Shown here in pieces: positions 33,625-41,888 of a stretch of 64,000 nucleotides of DNA. This stretch comes from Aquicella siphonis. GTDB taxonomy: Bacteria; Pseudomonadota; Gammaproteobacteria; DSM-16500. The notes under the pieces are model-generated. The model was not told the DNA's origin. It saw nothing but the letters and a program-made list of their open reading frames with translations, and did no database searches. Both the position numbers and the translations under genes were made by a program. Positions within the stretch are counted from its first letter, which is position 1. Each line of letters starts with the position of its first letter. The DNA lies in assembly GCF_902459485.1 (NCBI RefSeq), contig NZ_LR699119.1, forward strand, positions 1,178,001-1,242,000, written 5' to 3'.

Positions 33625-34739
33625 AACTTCATCTTACTAAAGATGACAGAGAAAACGGCATCTGCAACGATAATAAAAAATATCGCGAGTACCACGCTGC
33701 GAGTGGTGTTTTGCCCCACGCTGTCGGCGCTGTTTTTTACCTGCATGCCTTGAAAACAGCCTATACTTGCGATAATCAGGGCAAAGACTGGCGCCTTACC
33801 AATTCCTATCAGGAAGGCACGCAAAGGAATTTGCTGGGGGAATCGCTGCAGGAATTCATACCAGGTGATGCCCAGCATATTGTTGGACATTACCATGCCT
33901 CCCACGACGCCGAAGATGTCAGACCACATGGTCAGCAGCGGCAGTGATATCAGAAGACCCAGAATCCGGGGTAACAGCAACAGCTCGGCCGGTGTCACAC
34001 CCAGAGTATTCAAGGCATCAATTTCCTGATTCAATTTCATCATGCCTATACTCGCTGTGAACGCAGAGCCCGTTCTGCCGGAAACCATAATGGCAGTAAT
34101 TAAAGGACCGAATTCGCGCAATACAGACAAGCCCAGTAAATCCACGATATAGATATTGGCTCCATAATTACGTAACTGCAGACCCATCTGGTAAGTCAAC
34201 ACCACTCCGATCAGAAATGAAAGAAGCGCGATGATGGGCAGCCCCTGGTAGCCCGTGCGGTAGATGACGCTGGCAAGCGCATTCCAGCGCCAATGACGGG
34301 GATGCAGAATAAGGCGCAGAGTTTCGAATGTAAGACCGCCGATGAAAGCAAGATACAGCTGGAATTCCTGCAGCTGCTCAATGGTATTCTTGCCCACCGC
34401 TGTCAGAAAGGTTATTTTCTTGCTGGCAGGCAGCGGAGTTTGCTCCCTGACTTGATTTTCGATAATAGCCAGCAGTGACCGGGATTGTTCAGGAAAGTGC
34501 ACCCATTCGATTCTCAATCCTTGCCGCGACAGTGTATTTTTCAGATCAATCAGCAGCCATGCACCCGCGCTGTCCATTCTGGCAATGGAGGTGCCATCAA
34601 TAGAAACTTGACCCCTGGCCGGCCAGCTTATCGCCGCCAGCAAGGATTTCAATTGCGCCAGATTCGCGAGATTCCAGTCGCCGCGACACGTCAATATACG
34701 CTTGTCAGGATCAAATTGAATCGCGTTTTGTGCCTTCAT
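33621..34739 (-). CDS. MlaE-family permease with an N-terminal STAS domain
   Basis: 372 residues. Residues about 1-100 form a STAS domain (VSIDGTSIARMDSAGAWLL), the role filled by separate MlaB in E. coli. From about 120 on is the MlaE permease: FIGGLTFETLRLIL, then YQGLPIIALLSFLIGVVLTYQ, LLGLSVLREFGPLITAIMVSGRTGSAFTAS (quoted in part), and four or five further membrane segments. This fused form is common outside the enterobacteria. It is the first gene of the operon permease-ATPase-MCE-lipoprotein, which should move phospholipids between inner and outer membrane. No MlaC or MlaA gene is nearby. Confidence 0.92.
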   Translation of the reverse strand: MKAQNAIQFDPDKRILTCRGDWNLANLAQLKSLLAAISWPARGQVSIDGTSIARMDSAGAWLLIDLKNTLSRQGLRIEWVHFPEQSRSLLAIIENQVREQTPLPASKKITFLTAVGKNTIEQLQEFQLYLAFIGGLTFETLRLILHPRHWRWNALASVIYRTGYQGLPIIALLSFLIGVVLTYQMGLQLRNYGANIYIVDLLGLSVLREFGPLITAIMVSGRTGSAFTASIGMMKLNQEIDALNTLGVTPAELLLLPRILGLLISLPLLTMWSDIFGVVGGMVMSNNMLGITWYEFLQRFPQQIPLRAFLIGIGKAPVFALIIASIGCFQGMQVKNSADSVGQNTTRSVVLAIFFIIVADAVFSVIFSKMKL

Positions 34740-34848
34740 AATCCTTTACAGAGTTGCTATCAGAGTTCCCCAAGTATCTCTTGAATCCAGGGTGATTGCA
34801 AACCTTGCACAGCGAGGAATGAGAGATGAAACAACACTGCATAAAACA

Positions 34849-34875
34849 AAATGGGCTGTCTTGAAACAGCCCATT
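34849..34875 (-). terminator. Rho-independent terminator
   Basis: AATGGGCTGT and ACAGCCCATT form a 10-bp stem with a six-base loop. Read on the minus strand the hairpin is followed by TTTGTTTT, a T-rich tract. It lies 22 bases after the stop of the minus-strand gene ending at 34897 and should terminate it. Confidence 0.8.
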
Positions 34876-34896
34876 AACGATGATAATGATGCGCTT

Positions 34897-35175
34897 TTAT
34901 TTGTGAGATGTGGTACTGGGCTGTTTTTGCTTGGAGCCGGCTTGTGTGTTGTTGAAATAAAGTTTCAAACCATCATTAGCATTGAACCACTGATTTTGGC
35001 TGCCGTTCAACTGCGGCGAAATTTGCTGGCCTTTGTATTTTTCATCCAGTTGAAAATAGCCTTGCGGATCTGTCGTGGCGGAAATATAGCCGCTGTCCTT
35101 GCCGCGGACTTGCAGCTGCAGTTTATAATTACGCATGGGTTGCTTGGTGTTTGAATCGAGTAATTGAATCTTCAT
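34897..35175 (-). CDS. Small conserved-looking protein of unknown function
   Basis: 92 residues from the ATG at 35175, chosen for its AGGAG site nine bases upstream. The first 55 residues look like a transthyretin or carboxypeptidase-regulatory-type beta sandwich (MKIQLLDSNTKQPMRNYKLQ, then TTDPQGYFQLDEKYKGQ), a fold that often has a 'DxxGxF' strand turn. The tail is polar and probably disordered (QAGSKQKQPSTTSHK). There is no signal peptide. Cytoplasmic location and function are unknown. It is monocistronic, with its own terminator. Confidence 0.65.
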   Translation of the reverse strand: MKIQLLDSNTKQPMRNYKLQLQVRGKDSGYISATTDPQGYFQLDEKYKGQQISPQLNGSQNQWFNANDGLKLYFNNTQAGSKQKQPSTTSHK

Positions 35176-35406
35176 GACAGGGTTCTCCTTCGTTCTTTTA
35201 TGTCGGTAATCCATTTAATTAATGTGTGCATTTTTAATTATAATGAAGAATGAGAAAGAGATTATTAAGAACGCAGAATTTGTCTATGTATTAACCTTTT
35301 ACTTCAAGTTTGTAAAAATTAATCTCATTAACGCCTGAGCAAGAGAGGCATCGACAACACCAGGCGCGTCTCTTGCTCTTGTCTGTAATGATAACTTGTT
35401 CAATTT

Positions 35407-35880
35407 TCAGTCTGGCTTGGGCACCCGTATCCATGTCTGGGTACGGCCAAAGAGGGATATTCCGATATACCCTCTTACATTGAGCTTCTGACCGTTACTG
35501 ATCAAGGTAATGTAGCAATTGTAAATTTTGCCGTTAAGAGGGTCCAGAATAGTTCCGCCGCTCCATTCTGCCGGGCTGTTAGGGTTCTGGCGCAATCCTT
35601 CCATAATCACCATGCCCACGATACGCTGATTGTGTCTGTAACCCTTGCAAGCGGTGCATAACTCATTTTGATCATAGCCCGGACGGGGATAAATCTTGAC
35701 AATTTGTCCATATAACGCGCCGCCAGATTGATAGATTTTCAGTATTGATTTGGGCTTGCCTGTGACATCATCAATCGTCTTCCAGTAACCCAGCGGGGAA
35801 TTGAAGCTGGCAGCCGGACACACTGCGGCAAACATGAAAAGTGACAGACTTATCAAGGCATAAAACAGGGCTTTTTTCAT
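35407..35880 (-). CDS. Exported DUF2147-family protein
   Basis: 157 residues with a signal peptide (FYALISLSLFMFAAVCPAAS). The mature part has the DUF2147 pattern: PLGYWKTIDDVTGKPKSILK, GALYGQIVKIYPRPG, ELCTACKGYRHNQRIVGM, GTILDPLNGKIYNCYI and RGYIGISLFGRTQTW. This is a periplasmic beta-barrel-like domain of unknown function. Its ATG overlaps the adk stop (ATGA), so translation may be coupled to adk. Confidence 0.88.
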   Translation of the reverse strand: MKKALFYALISLSLFMFAAVCPAASFNSPLGYWKTIDDVTGKPKSILKIYQSGGALYGQIVKIYPRPGYDQNELCTACKGYRHNQRIVGMVIMEGLRQNPNSPAEWSGGTILDPLNGKIYNCYITLISNGQKLNVRGYIGISLFGRTQTWIRVPKPD

Positions 35881-36548
35881 TTGATCGTTTCCTTACGTTT
35901 GTCAAGCAGTGTAAATATCTTGTTTTTGATTTCGTCCACTGAACCAGTGCCGTCTATTTTGACATACTGCGGGTGGCGCGTTCCGCCACGCTCGACCGGA
36001 TGCGCGTAGTACTCACGCAGAGGATGAGTCTGGGTCTGGTAAACAGTCAGGCGTTTGCGTACGGTTTCTTCACTATCATCCGGCCTCTGTATCAAGACTT
36101 CCCCGGTAATATCATCCTGACCAGCCGTACGCGGTGGATTGTAATGGATGTGATATATCCGCCCCGAGCCTGGATGAATCCGTCTGCCGCTCAAGCGCTT
36201 GACCACTTCCTCTTCAGGCACATCAATGTCGATTACATAATCCAGCGGCGTGAGGCGTTGCAAAGCCTCTGCCTGCGCAACAGTGCGCGGAAACCCATCC
36301 AGCAAAAACCCGTTTTTGCAATCGGGCTGCCTGATTCGGTCTTCCACCAGATCGATGACGATATCATCGGGAACCAGGCGACCGCTTTCAACAATGGTTT
36401 TTACCCGCTTACCCAATTCCGTCGCCTGCTGAATAGCATTGCGCAGAATATCGCCAGTCGAAATGGGTGGTATGTGGTATCGCTCGCCTATCAACTTGGC
36501 TTGCGTACCCTTGCCTGCGCCCGGGCAGCCGAGCAGTATTAATCGCAT
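35877..36548 (-). CDS. adk: Adenylate kinase
   Basis: Catalyses ATP + AMP to 2 ADP. 223 residues from the ATG at 36548, the normal start directly before RLILLGCPGAGKGTQA (P-loop). NMP-binding segments TGDILRNAI and GFPRTVAQA are present, and the LID begins GRRIHPGSGRIYHIHYNPP, the long-LID form without zinc cysteines as in gammaproteobacteria. An upstream in-frame ATG (36611) would add 21 residues that do not match the family. It is followed by the DUF2147 gene with a four-base overlap. Confidence 0.96.
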   Translation of the reverse strand: MRLILLGCPGAGKGTQAKLIGERYHIPPISTGDILRNAIQQATELGKRVKTIVESGRLVPDDIVIDLVEDRIRQPDCKNGFLLDGFPRTVAQAEALQRLTPLDYVIDIDVPEEEVVKRLSGRRIHPGSGRIYHIHYNPPRTAGQDDITGEVLIQRPDDSEETVRKRLTVYQTQTHPLREYYAHPVERGGTRHPQYVKIDGTGSVDEIKNKIFTLLDKRKETIK

Positions 36549-36644
36549 TGATCCAACCCCCATTTTTGAAAAAGCTCGGGGTATTTTAGTGTGCCGGGAG
36601 ATTGAACACAATGTTTCTCGCCCATAGAGTACAGAATATGATGG

Positions 36645-37172
36645 CTATTTTTTGACTGGAACGCCTCGGGTGTAACCCAGCAGACACGATAAGGCCCGCT
36701 GACTGCCTAATTCATTCCATTGGTCATAGGCTTCCAGAGGCATCAAATCCGGTGTCTCACGAATCGATTGAAGCACATCCATCAGCGTGACAAATTGCAA
36801 GGCCAGTGACCAATAGATATCATTGGCTGTATTGGAGATAGTCGCATAAGCAGAACGGCCAAGATCAACGAAGTAATTGATTTTGACATGTTTCTTTTGC
36901 GCTTGGCGGGGGAAAAGCCCGGCATACAGCAGACATTGATCGCCCACATTCTGCAAGCAGGCGTTGCGCTGCCGTTCGCGCTGCTGCATGGCTTCCAAAA
37001 ATGTTTTTGCAAAAATCTGCTGGGCCACTTCAGGCCTGTCTGTATAGCGAATCAGCAGAGAGATCAGGTAGGTTTCGAGTTCCTGGGTCAACGAAATGGA
37101 GCAGCGTATTTCGGCATTTTTGATTGTTTCATGCCATAAAACCAGTGTAGTCTCGCTTGTCAGCAGGGGCAT
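36645..37172 (-). CDS. Conserved-looking helical protein of unknown function
   Basis: 175 residues from the ATG at 37172, which has an ideal AGGAGG site seven bases upstream. The protein is largely helical, without signal peptide or membrane segment (TQELETYLISLLIRYTDRPE; TFLEAMQQRERQRNACLQNV; DIYWSLALQFVTLMDVLQSI). The closing LLGYTRGVPVKK and internal DQCLLYAGLFPRQAQKKHV look like family-conserved patches I have seen as 'hypothetical protein' in gammaproteobacteria, but no function is known to me. It lies about 95 bases upstream of adk on the same strand and could share its transcript; lpxH is divergent. Confidence 0.75.
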   Translation of the reverse strand: MPLLTSETTLVLWHETIKNAEIRCSISLTQELETYLISLLIRYTDRPEVAQQIFAKTFLEAMQQRERQRNACLQNVGDQCLLYAGLFPRQAQKKHVKINYFVDLGRSAYATISNTANDIYWSLALQFVTLMDVLQSIRETPDLMPLEAYDQWNELGSQRALSCLLGYTRGVPVKK

Positions 37173-37267
37173 AATCACACCTCCTCATTTAATTTTAGTA
37201 TAAGATAGTGACATTAAGAAAGACTGAGGCGGGACGGATGGAATAAGTTCATATAAAATAGGCTCTT

Positions 37268-37999
37268 ATGGCGGATATGCGAAAAACCATTTTTATCTCT
37301 GATCTGCACCTGGATGAAACCCATCCGGAAGCGGCGGAAAAATTCATACAGATGACACGAGATCTCGGCTCCGATACCGATGCTGTTTATATTCTCGGAG
37401 ATCTGTTTGAAGTATGGATTGGCGACGATGAAAACACCCTCTTTCAACAGCAGATAAAACAGGCGTTAAAATCGCTCGTTCACAAGGGTGTGCCCGTGTA
37501 TTTTATGCATGGAAACCGTGATTTTCTTGTCGGCGGACGTTTTCTGGATGAAACAGGATGCCGGCTGCTGCCCGATGAAACCCGAATCAAAGTCTATCAA
37601 ACCGACGCCTTGATCATGCATGGCGACACCCTTTGCACTAAAGACATAGACTATCTCAAGGCGCGAAAAGTCATGCGCAATTTATTTCTGCAAAAAATAT
37701 TCCTCCTTCTCCCGCTTGTCATTCGTAAAAAAATTGCCGCTGCCATGCGGGCCAAAAGCAGACAGCACACAGCCAGCGCATCCAGCGAAGTAATGGATGT
37801 CACGCCTGATGCAGTGACTGAGATTTTCAGGAAACACAAGGTATCCTGTCTTGTGCACGGCCATACACATCGGCCTGACATTCATGTGCTTGAGTTTGAA
37901 CGCGCCCGGGTATTTCGCATTGTACTAGGCGCCTGGCATGAGCGCGGCAACATGCTGGTATGGGACGCGGCGGGAAACAGACAATTAGTTGATTTTTAG
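37268..37999 (+). CDS. lpxH: UDP-2,3-diacylglucosamine diphosphatase LpxH
   Basis: 243 residues of calcineurin-type metallophosphoesterase. Metal ligands: SDLHLDE, GDLFEVWIGDDE, HGNRDFLVGGRF, IMHGDTLCT and the C-terminal HGHTHRPDIH. LpxH cleaves UDP-2,3-diacylglucosamine to lipid X and UMP, the fourth step of lipid A synthesis, as a peripheral inner-membrane enzyme. The organism therefore makes lipid A by the LpxH rather than the LpxI route. The gene is divergent from the 175-residue unknown gene. Confidence 0.95.
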   Translation: MADMRKTIFISDLHLDETHPEAAEKFIQMTRDLGSDTDAVYILGDLFEVWIGDDENTLFQQQIKQALKSLVHKGVPVYFMHGNRDFLVGGRFLDETGCRLLPDETRIKVYQTDALIMHGDTLCTKDIDYLKARKVMRNLFLQKIFLLLPLVIRKKIAAAMRAKSRQHTASASSEVMDVTPDAVTEIFRKHKVSCLVHGHTHRPDIHVLEFERARVFRIVLGAWHERGNMLVWDAAGNRQLVDF

Positions 38000-38103
38000 A
38001 TTAATACCTCACTTCACACCGCGGCTTTTATACCAAAAAACCGGCCGCGCGCATTATTTCCATCTATACTTTGAGTATTCAATCAGCAAGAACCACATTC
38101 GAT

Positions 38104-38739
38104 ATGATAACCAAGAAAGATGTACCGCAATGTTTTCAATTGCTTGAAAGGTTAAATAAAATCGGGGTGGCGTTATCTACGGAAAAAAGCCATACGAAAC
38201 TCCTGGAAATGATTTTATCAGAAGCCATGCACTTGACAAATGCGGATGGCGGCACCTTGTATCTGGTATACAAAAAAAACAGACTGAGCTTTGCCATCTT
38301 CGCCAATGAATCATTACGGATCAAGCCTCAAAGCATGATTGATATCGGGCTGCCGGTCACTTCCATCCCGTTATTCATCCATGGCAAACCCAATTTGAAA
38401 AATGTCGCCAGCTATTGCTACCATCAAAACAAGACTGTCTTTATTCAAGACGCTTACCAGGATAAGGAACTTGTTTTCTCCGGCATGAAAAAAGTGGACA
38501 AGAAGCTGGGATATCAATCCCGCTCATTTCTGAATGTCCCGCTACGAGATCATGAAGGAAATACTATCGGAATCCTGCAACTCATCAATGCCAGGGATAC
38601 GGCGACGGGAACGATCATTTCCTTTCGTAAAGAGATGGGTTTGGCTGTCGAATCCCTGGCATCACAGGCAGCCATTACACTGACAAAACAGGAGTTGATA
38701 CAGTCACAAAAAAAATATTCGATTCCATGCTGCAGATGA
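38104..38739 (+). CDS. GAF-domain sensor part of a split GAF/HD-GYP gene
   Basis: 211 residues from the ATG at 38104. The GAF domain fills about 20-190: LNKIGVALSTEKSHTKLLEMI, NADGGTLYLV, GYQSRSFLNVPLRDHEGN and IGILQLINARD. The frame ends shortly after an A8 tract (38708-38715). A -1 shift at this A-run (A AAA AAA slippery sequence) gives QKKIFDSMLQMIA and continues straight into the HD-GYP frame, recreating the usual GAF-HD-GYP architecture of about 530 residues. Whether the gene is disrupted, phase-variable or expressed by frameshifting is open. Confidence 0.8.
   Translation: MITKKDVPQCFQLLERLNKIGVALSTEKSHTKLLEMILSEAMHLTNADGGTLYLVYKKNRLSFAIFANESLRIKPQSMIDIGLPVTSIPLFIHGKPNLKNVASYCYHQNKTVFIQDAYQDKELVFSGMKKVDKKLGYQSRSFLNVPLRDHEGNTIGILQLINARDTATGTIISFRKEMGLAVESLASQAAITLTKQELIQSQKKYSIPCCR
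38708..38715 (+). other. A8 homopolymer/possible -1 slippage site
   Basis: Eight A residues in CACAAAAAAAATATTC, within the GAF-coding frame. Slipping back one base (or one extra A) joins the GAF frame to the HD-GYP frame without any stop. Poly-A tracts of this kind are sites of transcriptional slippage, ribosomal frameshifting, phase variation and sequencing error. Confidence 0.7.
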
Positions 38740-39695
38740 TCGCGAAGTCCATTGATGCAAAGAGTAAATACACCAGTAATCATTGCATGCGCGTCCCGAT
38801 TTTAACCATCATGATCGCCAATGCAATAAATCGGTCATCTAAAGGCACACCTGGTCTGACACCGTTTACCAAAGATCAATTTGATGAGTTGGTCATCGCA
38901 GCCTGGCTGCATGATTGTGGCAAATTGATTGTACCTGAGCATGTAATGGATAAATCCACCAAGCTTGAAACAGTGTGCGACCGTCTGGAAGTCATTAATG
39001 AGCGATTTGAAGTCATCCGGCGTGATATCAAAATTCATTATCTGGAACAATTGCAGCGTGTCAAAGGAAATGACCACGCCAAACTTGAAAAAAAATATGT
39101 TCAGGATATTGCAGACCTGGACCAGGCAAAAGAATTCATACGAGAGGTAAACCGGGGAGGAGAGTTTTTGCCAGACGATGACAAGCAGCGCATACGCCAG
39201 ATTGCCAGCAAATACAGTTACCATGATGGAAATAAAATGAAGCCGCTTTTAACAGAAGATGAAGTCATCAGTCTCAGTGTTTCAAGAGGAACATTAAATG
39301 ATGAGGAAAGAGAAATTATCCAGAGCCATGTCAAACATACGAAAACCATGCTTGAATCGCTGACTTATCCCGCGAACTTGCAAAATGTACCCGAGATAGC
39401 CGGCAGCCATCATGAGCGAATGGATGGCAAAGGGTACCCATCAGGCAAAACAAGGAGCGACCTCACCTTGCAGGCACGGGTTCTCATGATTGCAGATATT
39501 TTTGAAGCCCTGACATGCGCCGACAGACCTTACAAGAAAGCTAAAAAACTAAAGGAAGTGTTGGCCATCATGGAAGACATGAAAAACAACGGCCACATCG
39601 ATCCGGATATTTACGACCTCTTTATCAGGGAAAAAATCTATCTGAATTATGCCCGGCAATATCTGGATCCTGGACAGATAGACACCGGAGAGTAA
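38727..39695 (+). CDS. HD-GYP domain part of a split GAF/HD-GYP gene
   Basis: 322 residues. The HD residues are LHDCGKLIVPEHV and the GYP motif is HHERMDGKGYPSG, followed by ADIFEALTCADRPYKKAKK: a complete HD-GYP, the family of cyclic-di-GMP phosphodiesterases. The region between HD and GYP is long and charged (about 60-170), as in GAF-HD-GYP proteins of this type. The ATG at 38727 has no ribosome-binding site and lies inside the helix that follows GAF, so it is probably not a real start. See the GAF entry for the A8 frameshift that would fuse the two. Confidence 0.85.
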   Translation: MLQMIAKSIDAKSKYTSNHCMRVPILTIMIANAINRSSKGTPGLTPFTKDQFDELVIAAWLHDCGKLIVPEHVMDKSTKLETVCDRLEVINERFEVIRRDIKIHYLEQLQRVKGNDHAKLEKKYVQDIADLDQAKEFIREVNRGGEFLPDDDKQRIRQIASKYSYHDGNKMKPLLTEDEVISLSVSRGTLNDEEREIIQSHVKHTKTMLESLTYPANLQNVPEIAGSHHERMDGKGYPSGKTRSDLTLQARVLMIADIFEALTCADRPYKKAKKLKEVLAIMEDMKNNGHIDPDIYDLFIREKIYLNYARQYLDPGQIDTGE

Positions 39696-39749
39696 TAACT
39701 GCGGATACGTTGCTGGTCTTGATGTGCGTCCAAATCCAGGGCACGCCCG

Positions 39750-40379
39750 CTACGTTTTCAACATGCCGCGCTCAACCGCATCCGCAATCAGCGTTTCAAC
39801 CATTTCCCATAAGGGTTGAGACGCATCGGCAATAAAACGCTGTTTGTCCTTGACCTGCGCCGAGGATACACCATAACGCGCCCAGGTCCCGCCCTGATTA
39901 AAATAATTCAAAAACAAGGGCTGGATTCGATCCAGGCTGGCTGCAAATTTTGCATCCGGAGTGTTTTTCTCTTCAAATTCGCGCCACAGATTCCATAATT
40001 CATCACGCAAGTCATCCGGCAGCAGGCCAAAAATCCGCTGCGCCGCCAGATTTTCACGCATGTTTTGGTTCGCTGCATGCGGAGATTCTTCATAGATGAA
40101 GGTATCGCCGGCATCAATCTCTACGATATCGTGTATTAACAGCATGCGAATCACTCGGGCGATGTTGACGTCAGGCCCGGCTAATTCGGCAAACACTATC
40201 GCGAGCATGCATAGATGCCAGGAATGCTCAGCGTCGTTTTCAGTCCGGGACTGGTCAAGCAGCATGGAACGACGCATGACATGTTTCAACTTGTCCAGTT
40301 CAAGAATGAATTGGATCTGTTGCTGCATGCGTGCAGAAAAGCTGGTAAGCGGAGGCTGGAGAAGTAATTCCTGAGTCAT
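39750..40379 (-). CDS. HD-domain hydrolase (YfbR-like), copy 2
   Basis: 209 residues from the ATG at 40379; the longer frame would need a TTG without ribosome-binding site. HD motif residues: NDAEHSW, LLIHDIVEIDAGD and FAASLDRIQPL. This is the same family as the protein at 10061-10645, with a longer middle part. It is a probable metal-dependent phosphohydrolase acting on nucleotides or similar. It ends convergently with the HD-GYP gene and lies about 60 bases downstream of yjbQ on the same strand. Confidence 0.82.
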   Translation of the reverse strand: MTQELLLQPPLTSFSARMQQQIQFILELDKLKHVMRRSMLLDQSRTENDAEHSWHLCMLAIVFAELAGPDVNIARVIRMLLIHDIVEIDAGDTFIYEESPHAANQNMRENLAAQRIFGLLPDDLRDELWNLWREFEEKNTPDAKFAASLDRIQPLFLNYFNQGGTWARYGVSSAQVKDKQRFIADASQPLWEMVETLIADAVERGMLKT

Positions 40380-40439
40380 GTAGATTACCGTCGGTCTTTT
40401 ATGGTCAGACAAGAGAGAGAACTTCTGTCCTTCAGATAG

Positions 40440-40856
40440 TCAATCACCTTGTATGGTCACCGTTATCTTGCGTTTATGGCTGCGCAGCCTGTGTTCCCAC
40501 AGGTAAATTCCCTGCCAGGTACCCAGCGCCAGCTTGTTATCTGAAACAGGTATGATCAGGGAACTCTGCGTCAATACAGTTCTGACATGCGACGGCATAT
40601 CATCAGGGCCTTCAGCTATATGCTCATAGAGCGTATCGCCGTCCGGAGCCAACCTCAGCATAAAAGCTTCCAGATCGCTCTGCACGAGAGGGTCGTGATT
40701 CTCGCACAGAGTCAGCGATGCGCTCGTATGATGAAGAAACAGGTGACACAATCCTGTCGACACGTTCGCATGATTCACATATTTTGCAACTTCATCCGTA
40801 ATGTTAATCAATCCTCGTCCTGGCGTTGTTAGTTCGAATTTATATTGTTTATGCAT
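40440..40856 (-). CDS. yjbQ: YjbQ-family protein (UPF0047)
   Basis: 138 residues, the full family length. Diagnostic segments: GLCHLFLHHTSASLTLCEN, the HIAEGPDDMPSHVRTVLTQ loop and the C-terminal GTWQGIYLWEHR. Some members have weak thiamine-phosphate synthase activity, but the physiological role is not established. It may share a transcript with the dedD-like gene 10 bases upstream and with the HD hydrolase downstream. Confidence 0.93.
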   Translation of the reverse strand: MHKQYKFELTTPGRGLINITDEVAKYVNHANVSTGLCHLFLHHTSASLTLCENHDPLVQSDLEAFMLRLAPDGDTLYEHIAEGPDDMPSHVRTVLTQSSLIIPVSDNKLALGTWQGIYLWEHRLRSHKRKITVTIQGD

Positions 40857-40866
40857 AGTTTCATAT

Positions 40867-41838
40867 TTACAGGGTTAATGGTTTATAACTGATGACGATA
40901 CCTTGAATGTGCATTTCACTTTGCAGTCGGTCAGCCAGATCGCGGGCCGTGGTACGTTTGTTCTCGGGGCCGACAAAAACACGCGTGCTTTCACCCATGG
41001 CTGTGGATATCTGCTGGATAAAAGCCCGGTATCCATTTGCGCGCAACTGGTTCACAACACGCAGTGCGTTCGCCTTGTTCTTGAAACTGCCAATCTGGAT
41101 GACCCACACAGCGCTTTTCAGTTTGATCAGGCCGTCATCGTCTATGGGTGTCTTGACCGCTGATTTTAACACGTTGTTGACAGGCAGTTTAATCGCGGAC
41201 AGATTTTGCGATTTAGAGCTGTGGCTGTTTTTGCCGAGGCGCGCGTTTTTTTTCAGTAATACCGCGGCCTTTTCACCTTCTATGATGCGGTAATTGCTGG
41301 TTTTCACCGGATCAGGATTGGTTGTCGCCATCTCTGCGGTGACTTTTGATTTATTCGCCATCATTTCCGATTTGATGATATCACTGTGAGATAATTGGAT
41401 CTTCATACTGTCAGACCCCGGATCAGCTTCAGGCGCCTGAATGGGAGTGCCGGATGCGGTATTTTGTGCTTCAACGGCCTTGCCGCTGTTATCATCCTGG
41501 AACGGCGCAGGCAAGGTTTGTGACCCCGGTGCGGCAGCGTTGATCACGCTGGGATGGGTAGCAGTAATGACATCTTCCGGTGTCTGATTGACATGGTTTT
41601 CAACCGGCTGGGGTGCCGCCGTAGCTTGTTCGGCAACAGCTGGCTGGACGGGCACAGCCGCCTCGGGTGCGGCAGCCGCCGCCGTGACCTGAATAGATTG
41701 ATCAGGAAAAGGAGGTGTTTTAACGAGTGCAGCCTCTGTAGATAATTCCTTACCACCCTGAAATAAAGGCAACAAAATAATGACTAATCCAATAACAACA
41801 AGAATGCCTAAAATCCTGTGCTTAGTTTGTCTTTCCAT
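40867..41838 (-). CDS. dedD: SPOR-domain membrane protein (DedD-like)
   Basis: 323 residues: a short cytoplasmic start (MERQTKHR), one transmembrane helix (ILGILVVIGLVIILLPLF), a long Ala/Pro/Gln-rich periplasmic linker (about 30-240) and a C-terminal SPOR domain (WVIQIGSFKNKANALRVVNQ, ANGYRAFIQ, RVFVGPE). SPOR domains bind denuded peptidoglycan at the division septum; DedD supports cell division in E. coli. The gene follows accD by 50 bases, the order seen in many gammaproteobacteria where folC may lie between; folC is absent here. Confidence 0.88.
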   Translation of the reverse strand: MERQTKHRILGILVVIGLVIILLPLFQGGKELSTEAALVKTPPFPDQSIQVTAAAAAPEAAVPVQPAVAEQATAAPQPVENHVNQTPEDVITATHPSVINAAAPGSQTLPAPFQDDNSGKAVEAQNTASGTPIQAPEADPGSDSMKIQLSHSDIIKSEMMANKSKVTAEMATTNPDPVKTSNYRIIEGEKAAVLLKKNARLGKNSHSSKSQNLSAIKLPVNNVLKSAVKTPIDDDGLIKLKSAVWVIQIGSFKNKANALRVVNQLRANGYRAFIQQISTAMGESTRVFVGPENKRTTARDLADRLQSEMHIQGIVISYKPLTL

Positions 41839-41888
41839 GTATCACCTCTAAAGTCAATAAGGGGTCAAATGGCCATCAACTTTCTATT

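Noticed and set aside
35338-35378. AGCAAGAGA ... TCTCTTGCT inverted repeat as a terminator
   Set aside because: The loop is over 20 bases and there is no T-tract on either side; left unassigned.
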